10,693 bases of DNA from positions 1 through 10,693 of the forward strand of contig CATJWA010000332.1 in NCBI GenBank assembly GCA_949744025.1, given 5' to 3'. The DNA is from an uncultured Eubacteriales bacterium. GTDB taxonomy: Bacteria > Bacillota > Clostridia > Oscillospirales > Oscillospiraceae. The stretch's first letter is position 1, and each line of letters starts with the position of its first letter. Shown in pieces: positions 6,093-10,693 of the stretch. The position numbers were made by a program, and so were the translations under genes. The notes below the pieces were generated by a model. The model was given only the letters and a program-made list of their open reading frames with translations. It was not told the origin of the DNA and ran no database searches.

Positions 6093-6116
6093 GCGGTCAA
6101 TTAAGGAGTTGACCGC
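6093..6116. promoter_or_regulatory. Operator-like inverted repeat over the gyrI-like promoter
   Basis: GCGGTCAA (6093-6100) and TTGACCGC (6109-6116) form a perfect 8-bp inverted repeat with an 8-base centre. The right arm contains the whole -35 hexamer of the promoter at 6109-6137. This placement is typical for a repressor site; the protein that would bind is not encoded nearby. Confidence 0.5.
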
Positions 6117-6137
6117 GGGCGGAGGGCGTATTATAAT
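6109..6137 (+). promoter_or_regulatory. Near-consensus promoter for the gyrI-like gene
   Basis: TTGACC (6109-6114), a 17-base spacer and TATAAT (6132-6137) match the SigA consensus at 11 of 12 positions, 33 bases before the ATG at 6171. The expected transcript begins near 6144. Confidence 0.85.
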
Positions 6138-6170
6138 GTGCGTGGTACCAAAGAGAAAGGAAAGTTGGAC

Positions 6171-6806
6171 ATGGCTTTTGATTTCAAAAAGGAATACAAA
6201 GAATTTTACCTGCCGAAAAACACACCTGAGATAATAACTGTGCCGGATATGCGCTTTCTTGCCGTGCGCGGCAGCGGGGACCCGAATGAGGAGGGCGGCA
6301 GCTACAAGCAGGCGGTAGCCGTGCTGTACGCGCTGGCCTTCACGCTGCGAATGAGCTATAAGGGAGGACGCAAAATCGATGGCTTTTTTGAATACGTTGT
6401 GCCTCCGCTGGAGGGCTTCTGGTCTCAGAACGGCGCTCAGGAGATAGACTACATGAACAAGGGCTCCTTTGAGTGGATTTCCGTGATACGTCTGCCGGAC
6501 TTTGTCACGCGCGTCGACTTTGAATGGGCCGTGGCCGAGGCGGGGGAGAAGAAGCGGCTTGACTGCTCGAGCGCCGAGCTGCTTGAGCTGGAGGAGGGGC
6601 TGTGCGTTCAGATGATGCACATTGGACCCTATGACGCCGAGCCGGCGTCACTGGAGCTTATGGACAGATTTATAGCGGAGCGCGGATATGAGAACGACTT
6701 CTCGGAAAAGCGCCTGCACCACGAGATATACCTTTCCGACCCGCGCCGGTGCGCTCCGGAAAGACTGAAAACCGTGCTGCGCCACCCGATAAGGCCGGCG
6801 GACTGA
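6171..6806 (+). CDS. Stand-alone GyrI-like domain protein
   Basis: The 211-residue soluble protein belongs to the GyrI-like small-molecule-binding family (SHS2 repeats, as in SbmC/GyrI and the effector domains of MerR- and AraC-type regulators), in its ~200-residue single-domain form. Typical segments are the strand PDMRFLAVRGSGDPNEE (25-41), the central PLEGFW (79-84), the core VQMMHIGPYDAEPASLELMD (146-165) and the end HHEIYLSDPRR (183-193). There is no DNA-binding helix-turn-helix. Some stand-alone members of this family hydrolyse cyclopropane-type genotoxic compounds; whether this one does is inference. The ATG at 6171 is chosen over an in-frame ATG at 6138 because an AAAGGAAA box lies 9 to 10 bases upstream and because 6138 is too close to the -10 box. 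It is monocistronic, with a strong promoter, an overlapping dyad and its own terminator. Confidence 0.88.
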   Translation: MAFDFKKEYKEFYLPKNTPEIITVPDMRFLAVRGSGDPNEEGGSYKQAVAVLYALAFTLRMSYKGGRKIDGFFEYVVPPLEGFWSQNGAQEIDYMNKGSFEWISVIRLPDFVTRVDFEWAVAEAGEKKRLDCSSAELLELEEGLCVQMMHIGPYDAEPASLELMDRFIAERGYENDFSEKRLHHEIYLSDPRRCAPERLKTVLRHPIRPAD

Positions 6807-6807
6807 C

Positions 6808-6850
6808 AAAGCTGACCCCCACGCCATCGGGTGCGGGAGTCAGCTTTTTT
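6808..6850 (+). terminator. Intrinsic terminator of the gyrI-like gene
   Basis: AAAGCTGAC (6808-6816) pairs with GTCAGCTTT (6839-6847), with a further GC-rich inner stem closed by two mismatches, and a T-run to 6850. It begins one base after the stop codon and isolates the gene from ktrB. Confidence 0.92.
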
Positions 6851-6863
6851 GTGAATTGTGCTC

Positions 6864-6892
6864 TTGTTTGCGGACGTGCGCGGCTGTATAAT
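6864..6892 (+). promoter_or_regulatory. Promoter for ktrB-ktrA
   Basis: TTGTTT (6864-6869), a 17-base spacer and a perfect TATAAT (6887-6892) lie 27 bases before the ktrB ATG. The -35 box is weak, which leaves room for an activator. The predicted leader is only about 20 nt, too short for a riboswitch such as the ydaO type that controls ktr genes in some Firmicutes. Confidence 0.65.
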
Positions 6893-6919
6893 GGGAAGAA
6901 CTATCGCGCGGTGATTGAT

Positions 6920-8269
6920 ATGAAAAAAAGAGGTCTAACCACAACGAGAATAATCATGCTCGGTTTTATTGCCGCGATTGCGGTGGGGACCGTGTGCCTG
7001 ATGCTGCCGGTGAGCCTGCGGCGGGGAGAGAGCATCGAATTTATCGACGCGCTGTTCCTGTCGGTTTCGGGCGTATGCGTGACAGGGCTTTCCACGGTGA
7101 ATGTGGGACAGACCTTCTCGGGCTTTGGACAGCTTGTGCTCCTGCTGCTGATTCAGTTTGGAGGGCTGGGTATAGTCACTTTCACGACGATGGTGCTGTG
7201 TCTGTTCGGGCGCAGGATAACGCTGACAGACCGGATGCTCATACAGAGCGCCTACAGCCTCGACACGCTCTCGGGCCTGGTGCGCCTGACGATACGGATT
7301 GTGAAGGTTACGGCGTGCATAGAAGGACTGGGAGCCCTGGGCTACTGTCTGGTTTTTGTGCCGGAGTACGGAGCGGTCGGGCTGTGGTACGGGGTTTTTC
7401 ACTCGGTGTCCGCCTTTTGCAACGCGGGAATTGACCTGCTGGGAGGAAACAGCTTCTGCGCGTACGCGGACAACGTGATTATAAACGTTACGACGATGCT
7501 TCTTGTCGTGCTCGGCGGCCTGGGCTTTCCGGTGTACTGGGAGCTTGCTCGGTGCGCGCGGGCGCGCGTCGGGGGGAGCGGCGGACCGGTGCGCAGGATG
7601 AGCATGCACGCGCGGCTTGTGCTTATTGTGACGGCGGCGCTGCTTGTCCTCGGAGCGGCGCTGACGCTGCTGCTGGAATATGATAATCCTGACACACTGG
7701 GACCGATGGGCTTTCCGGAAAAGCTTATGGCGGCGCTTTTTCAGTCCGTGACGCTGCGCACGGCGGGCTTCGCCTGCCTGCCGCAGGAGAATTTCACGGG
7801 AGCGTCGTCGATGGCGTATCTTGTGCTGATGTTTATCGGCGGCTCGCCGGGGGGCACCGCCGGCGGCGTGAAAACGGTGACGGTGGCTGTGCTGCTGGCG
7901 TCCATGCTGGCAAACATACGAGGAAGGGCGGACGTGAGCATGTTGCACAGGCGCGTAAGCGACGAGACGGTGCGCCGCTGCGTGGCGATAATCGCCTTCA
8001 GCTTCACGGTGCTGTTGGCGCTGACCACGGCGCTGCTGGCCGTGGAGCGCGGAGGCTTTCTGGACACACTGTACGAGATGACCTCCGCGATTGCAACGGT
8101 GGGCCTGTCCCGAGGGCTGACCGGAAGTCTGAGCTGCGCGGGAAAGCTTATAGTCTCGCTGGCGATGTATTTAGGAAGAATTGGCCCGATAACGCTGGCG
8201 CTGGCTTTCAACGGAAGCCGGCCGGCGCAGAAAACCGCGTGGGCCGAGAGCAGGGTTATCATAGGGTAA
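6920..8269 (+). CDS. ktrB: Potassium uptake protein KtrB (TrkH family channel subunit)
   Basis: The 449-residue membrane protein is the ion-conducting subunit of the Ktr potassium uptake system. It has the four-fold M-P-M architecture of the TrkH/TrkG/KtrB family. The four pore loops are SVSGVCVTGL (residues 48-57), SVSAFCNAGIDLLGG, SVTLRTAGFAC and SAIATVGLSRGL, each with the filter glycine. The gating loop of the third repeat is seen as MFIGGSPGGTAGGVKT. Length is normal for KtrB and shorter than TrkH. The ATG at 6920 starts MKKRGLTTTRIIMLGF and has only a weak GGTGA box 7 to 8 bases upstream. An in-frame ATG exists far upstream at 6749, but it lies inside the preceding gene and across its terminator. 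KtrA, its cytoplasmic regulator, begins 14 bases after the stop. Confidence 0.95.
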   Translation: MKKRGLTTTRIIMLGFIAAIAVGTVCLMLPVSLRRGESIEFIDALFLSVSGVCVTGLSTVNVGQTFSGFGQLVLLLLIQFGGLGIVTFTTMVLCLFGRRITLTDRMLIQSAYSLDTLSGLVRLTIRIVKVTACIEGLGALGYCLVFVPEYGAVGLWYGVFHSVSAFCNAGIDLLGGNSFCAYADNVIINVTTMLLVVLGGLGFPVYWELARCARARVGGSGGPVRRMSMHARLVLIVTAALLVLGAALTLLLEYDNPDTLGPMGFPEKLMAALFQSVTLRTAGFACLPQENFTGASSMAYLVLMFIGGSPGGTAGGVKTVTVAVLLASMLANIRGRADVSMLHRRVSDETVRRCVAIIAFSFTVLLALTTALLAVERGGFLDTLYEMTSAIATVGLSRGLTGSLSCAGKLIVSLAMYLGRIGPITLALAFNGSRPAQKTAWAESRVIIG

Positions 8270-8283
8270 AGGAGGCGCGGGAT

Positions 8284-8967
8284 ATGAAAAAACGTGCTGT
8301 TAAGGAATACATAGTGATAGGACTCGGCCGCTTCGGCAGCAGCGTGGCCGTGCAGCTTGAGGCCAACGGCTGCCGCGTGCTTGCCGTGGACAGGAATGAA
8401 AACAAGGTCAGGCAGATTGCCGAGCACGTGACGCTGGCAATGCGGGTGGACGTTTCGGACGAGGACGCGCTCGCCGAGCTCGGAGGCAGAAATTTTGACG
8501 GGGCCGTTATCGCCATAGGCCACAGCCGTGAAGCATCGGTGCTCGCGTCAATCTGGGCGCGCGAGCAGGGAATCGGGCAGGTCATTGCAAAGGCCTATGA
8601 CGAGACGCACGGCAAGATTCTGGCGAAGTTAGGCGTGGACAGCGTGGTGTATCCCGAGGTCGAGATGGGGGTGCATCTGGCAAACAATCTGGTATTCAAC
8701 AATCTCTTTGACGCGATTGAGCTCACGGCGGAGTATTCCATAGCGGACATAGACGCGCCGGAAAGCTGGGAGGGCAAGGACCTTCGCCAGCTCAGGCTGC
8801 GGGAGAGGTACGGCGTAAACGTAGTGGGCGTGAAGCGAAACGGAGAGCTTCGGATAAATCCGCCAGCCGACGAGCCGGCGCGCAGGGGAGACGTATTTGT
8901 GCTGCTGGGGAAAAACAGCGCTCTTGAGAAAACTGCAAACGAGGCAAGCGGACTCAGGGCCCGCTGA
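8284..8967 (+). CDS. ktrA: Potassium uptake regulator KtrA (RCK/TrkA protein)
   Basis: The 227-residue cytoplasmic protein is the nucleotide-binding gating ring subunit that controls KtrB. The N-terminal RCK domain (residues 7-125) has the Rossmann loop G13-L-G15-R-F-G18 and the acidic D36 at the end of the second strand, which contacts the adenosine ribose. EVEMGVHLANNLV (125-137) links to the C-terminal TrkA_C domain (about 140-220), which in relatives binds c-di-AMP; such binding here is inference. The length is standard. The ATG at 8284 follows a perfect AAAGGAGG with an 8-base spacer, which sets this start over one at 8239 that overlaps ktrB. It is the second gene of ktrB-ktrA. Confidence 0.95.
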   Translation: MKKRAVKEYIVIGLGRFGSSVAVQLEANGCRVLAVDRNENKVRQIAEHVTLAMRVDVSDEDALAELGGRNFDGAVIAIGHSREASVLASIWAREQGIGQVIAKAYDETHGKILAKLGVDSVVYPEVEMGVHLANNLVFNNLFDAIELTAEYSIADIDAPESWEGKDLRQLRLRERYGVNVVGVKRNGELRINPPADEPARRGDVFVLLGKNSALEKTANEASGLRAR

Positions 8968-8970
8968 GAG

Positions 8971-9008
8971 CGTAAAAAACGCGGCCGTGAAAGGCCGCGT
9001 TTATTACG
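8971..9008. terminator. Bidirectional terminator between ktrA and the DUF4830 gene
   Basis: CGTAAAAAACGCGGCC pairs with GGCCGCGTTTATTACG with one A-A mismatch around a GTGAAA loop. Leftward the hairpin is followed by TTTTTT within the stem foot, rightward by TTTATTA. It starts three bases after the ktrA stop, and its right foot overlaps the stop codon of the convergent gene, so both units end on it. Confidence 0.85.
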
Positions 9009-9534
9009 CCGACGGAAGCACGAGCTTTGAGACGGTTTCGCCGCTGCTTTGACTTAACGGTCCGCAGCCTTTTCCGTCTGAGGTGCGCACTCCCATCATG
9101 AAGCCGTCAAGCTGAGTGGAGTGTACGTCCGCGCCTATCACGCTGCCGGACAGGACATAAAGCTGGGCGACAACGTCCTGTCCGTAGTTGAGCACGTTGT
9201 ATGTATACAGCTCCACCTCAAGCCCGCAGTAGTCGGACAGGTCGAAGCCCTGCTGCTTTTGAAGCTGGTTATAGCTTTCAAACACGTCGGAGAAGCTGCG
9301 GGGGATGAGCACCTCGCTCTCGGATACCGCGGGAGAGGCCACCTCCCAGCCGTACTGGCGCAGGTAGGCCACGCGGCTTTTCTCGTTCTTGACGGTGTAC
9401 ACAGGCTCGGGGTCACCATCAACGGAGGCGTGGTGCGCGCTGGCCAGCAGAATTATGCCCACGAGCACGAGCGCAACCATCACCACGATGAATACGGCGG
9501 TTTTTCTGTTGAATTTGAATGTGAGCATGAACAT
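9004..9534 (-). CDS. DUF4830 signal-anchored protein
   Basis: The 176-residue protein has a short basic N-terminus, one hydrophobic segment (about residues 12-33) that serves as a signal anchor, and an extracytoplasmic domain matching DUF4830. The recognisable core is YLRQYGWEV (57-65) followed by EVLIPRSFSDVFESYNQLQK (74-93), QQGFDLSDYCGLEVELYTY (94-112) and NYGQDVVAQLYVLSGSVIGA (116-135). Its function is unknown. The ATG at 9534 is favoured over a GTG at 9543 because the GGGAG ribosome box ends only 8 bases before 9534 and overlaps the GTG. It is divergent from rsuA, with 86 bases between the two starts, and convergent with ktrA. I see no convincing leftward promoter in the gap. Confidence 0.82.
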   Translation of the reverse strand: MFMLTFKFNRKTAVFIVVMVALVLVGIILLASAHHASVDGDPEPVYTVKNEKSRVAYLRQYGWEVASPAVSESEVLIPRSFSDVFESYNQLQKQQGFDLSDYCGLEVELYTYNVLNYGQDVVAQLYVLSGSVIGADVHSTQLDGFMMGVRTSDGKGCGPLSQSSGETVSKLVLPSA

Positions 9535-9561
9535 TTTAATCACTCCCTTGCAACAAGGCTA

Positions 9562-9590
9562 TTCAAAAACGGGACAGCTTATGATAAAAT
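9562..9590 (+). promoter_or_regulatory. Possible promoter for the pseudouridine synthase gene
   Basis: TTCAAA (9562-9567), a 17-base spacer and TAAAAT (9585-9590) form a moderate SigA-type promoter 30 bases before the ATG at 9621. A small inverted repeat CCTTG-CAA-CAAGG lies just upstream (9546-9558). Confidence 0.5.
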
Positions 9591-9620
9591 ATCAAACAGG
9601 CGTAAAAAGGAGGAGCTTCA

Positions 9621-10325
9621 ATGGCGGAGAGACTCGACAAGCTTATAGCGGACAGCGGCACGGCCTCGCGCAGCCAGGCGAAAAGCCTTGTACGTCAGGG
9701 GCGGGTGACAGTAAACGGAGCGCCGGCGGCATCGTGCGAGATGAAGCTCGAGCCTGACGCGGACGTGATATGCGTGGACGGGCGCAGGCTCAACTGCTCA
9801 AAATACAGGTACTTTATGCTTCACAAGCCCTGCGGGGTGCTGTCCGCGACTGAGGACAGGGAACAGAAAACCGTCTTGGACCTGTTGCCGGAAAATCTGC
9901 GCAGACTGGGCCTGTTTCCGGTAGGACGCCTGGACAAGGACACAAGCGGCCTGCTGATTTTGACGAATAACGGACAGTACGCGCACAATATTATTTCTCC
10001 TGCGAGGCATGTGCCGAAGCGCTACCTTGCCGGCCTTGACGCGCGCCCCGGCGCGGGCACGGCCGAGGCGTTTGCGCGCGGAATAGTTCTTGCCGACGGG
10101 CTTGAGTGCCTGCCCGCGCAGCTTGAGGTACTCGAAGGCAGAAGCGCCGCCGTTACGGTTTATGAGGGAAAGTACCACCAGGTAAGGCGCATGTTTGCCG
10201 CCGCCGGACTGCGCGTGCTGACGCTCCACAGGCTGTCCGCCGGCGCCCTGGAGCTTGACCCGCAGCTTGAGCCGGGGCAGTTTCGGGAGATGAGTCAGGA
10301 GGAGGCCCAGTTCGTCTTTAAGTGA
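9621..10325 (+). CDS. rsuA: 16S rRNA pseudouridine synthase, RsuA family
   Basis: The 234-residue cytoplasmic enzyme isomerises a uridine in ribosomal RNA. An N-terminal S4 RNA-binding domain (residues 3-50: RLDKLIADSGTASRSQAKSL, then RQGRVTVNG) precedes the catalytic domain. The entry motif FMLHKPCGVLSATED is at 65-79. The catalytic motif GRLDKDTSGLLILTNNG (102-118) gives D105 as nucleophile, and GKYHQVRRMFAAAG is the third family motif. Length is very close to E. coli RsuA, which modifies U516, and less than RluB or RluF, so RsuA is the better name; the exact target is inferred. The ATG at 9621 follows AAGGAGG with a 7-base spacer. No clear intrinsic terminator follows the gene. Confidence 0.9.
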   Translation: MAERLDKLIADSGTASRSQAKSLVRQGRVTVNGAPAASCEMKLEPDADVICVDGRRLNCSKYRYFMLHKPCGVLSATEDREQKTVLDLLPENLRRLGLFPVGRLDKDTSGLLILTNNGQYAHNIISPARHVPKRYLAGLDARPGAGTAEAFARGIVLADGLECLPAQLEVLEGRSAAVTVYEGKYHQVRRMFAAAGLRVLTLHRLSAGALELDPQLEPGQFREMSQEEAQFVFK

Positions 10326-10328
10326 GGC

Positions 10329-10389
10329 GGTTGAAAAGAATTTGGCGTTTATATACAATTCTGACGCCGGATATTGCAGCTTTTCAACC
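10329..10389 (+). other. Long-arm hairpin just after rsuA
   Basis: GGTTGAAAAG (10329-10338) and CTTTTCAACC (10380-10389) form a 10-bp perfect inverted repeat, with an inner 5-bp stem GGCGT (10344-10348)/ACGCC (10364-10368). There is no T-run after it on the plus strand, so it is not a standard terminator. It could be an mRNA 3'-end structure or the end of a repeat element. Confidence 0.5.
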
Positions 10390-10515
10390 AAAAAATTTCC
10401 TGCTGCCGCCGGTGAGAGGGTTGCGGAACTGAAAACTGTTATGGAAAATGACGGAAGTGCTGACCACAATTTATCTGCCTTTTCTCGGGAAAAATGCCGT
10501 AAATCATCTATATAG
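10342..10515 (+). other. Short open stretch, uncertain coding status
   Basis: The frame is open from 10294 to the TAG at 10513-10515. From a possible TTG start at 10342 it would give 57 residues, including FIYNSDAGYCSFSTKKFPAA and GERVAELKTVMENDG. There is no well-placed ribosome binding site, the only ATG (10441) leaves 24 residues, and codon third positions are less GC-rich than in neighbouring genes. The opposite strand is also open across this stretch. I do not recognise a family. It may be a gene remnant or a non-coding repeat that happens to stay open. Confidence 0.2.
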
Positions 10516-10601
10516 TGTGCAAAAGGGTATAATTTGCGCGGTAAAATTTTGTTGAAATAATGAGCAAAATAAAAATTATACAAAAAACATTAACTTTTCT
10601 A

Positions 10602-10630
10602 TTGAAAAATGCACAGAAATAATGTACTAT
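10602..10630 (+). promoter_or_regulatory. Rightward promoter for a gene beyond the window
   Basis: TTGAAA (10602-10607), a 17-base spacer and TACTAT (10625-10630) make a good SigA-type promoter set in AT-rich DNA. A 6-bp inverted repeat TGTACT/AGTACA (10623-10641) overlaps the -10 box and the start site and could be an operator. An ATG at 10685, preceded by TAAGG, might be the start of the next gene, but the window ends too soon to tell. The remaining bases of 10390-10600 hold nothing else I can support. Confidence 0.6.
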
Positions 10631-10693
10631 GTAAAAGTACAAAGTATAGATACCTTGACGAAAATCAGGGTTTTAAGGCTTTTATGATGCAAA

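Noticed and set aside
6749..6919. N-terminal extension of KtrB starting from an upstream ATG
   Set aside because: It would overlap the end of the gyrI-like gene, its terminator and the ktrB promoter, and the added residues do not resemble a KtrB N-terminus.
6935..7948. Long minus-strand open frame of 337 codons opposite ktrB
   Set aside because: Composition is extremely rich in His, Arg and Gln, as expected from the complement of hydrophobic codons in a membrane protein; it has no family resemblance and ktrB is certain.

Overview
The window looks like chromosomal DNA from a GC-rich member of the Clostridia, probably Oscillospirales/Ruminococcaceae-like. The grounds are the clostridial character of the RpoB N-terminus, strong AGGAGG-type ribosome binding sites, sigma-70/SigA type promoters, and family content typical of that group (DUF2156 plus GNAT pair, DUF4830 membrane protein, KtrAB, family-4 uracil-DNA glycosylase). 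The taxonomic call is inference; no rRNA or other marker is present beyond the partial rpoB.

Layout, left to right. (1) 1-461, minus strand: 5' end of rpoB running off the left edge, with its own consensus promoter at 615-643 and a structured leader of about 146 nt. (2) 705-1937, plus: a divergent polytopic GT-C/Gpi18-like mannosyltransferase, preceded by an intrinsic terminator hairpin lying just ahead of its ribosome binding site. (3) 2036-4331, plus: a three-gene operon of family-4 uracil-DNA glycosylase, DUF2156 protein and GNAT acetyltransferase, the last two almost touching. (4) 4332-4843, non-coding: a promoter-like site and strong terminator that could delimit a roughly 95-nt RNA, then a 273-bp MITE-like element with 51-bp hairpin-bearing terminal inverted repeats. 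(5) 4844-5911, minus: an orphan PAS sensor kinase with an intact ATPase domain but no histidine at the usual phosphoacceptor site. (6) 6171-6806, plus: a stand-alone GyrI-like small-molecule-binding protein with a near-consensus promoter whose -35 box lies inside a dyad. (7) 6920-8967, plus: the ktrB-ktrA potassium uptake pair. (8) 9004-9534, minus: a signal-anchored DUF4830 protein convergent with ktrA, sharing a bidirectional terminator. (9) 9621-10325, plus: an RsuA-family 16S rRNA pseudouridine synthase. (10) 10326-10693: AT-richer non-coding DNA with a long-arm hairpin, a stretch open on both strands, and a rightward promoter overlapped by a small dyad.

The genes with known roles are mostly housekeeping: transcription, DNA uracil repair, potassium homeostasis and ribosome modification. 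KtrB and KtrA form one uptake system, and the DUF2156 and GNAT proteins probably act together. I do not see an obvious new defence, CRISPR or phage-type system. The most unusual signals are the hairpin-array MITE-like element, the kinase without a canonical histidine, the dyad over the gyrI-like promoter, and the separation of rpoB from the usual rplJ-rplL upstream neighbours.
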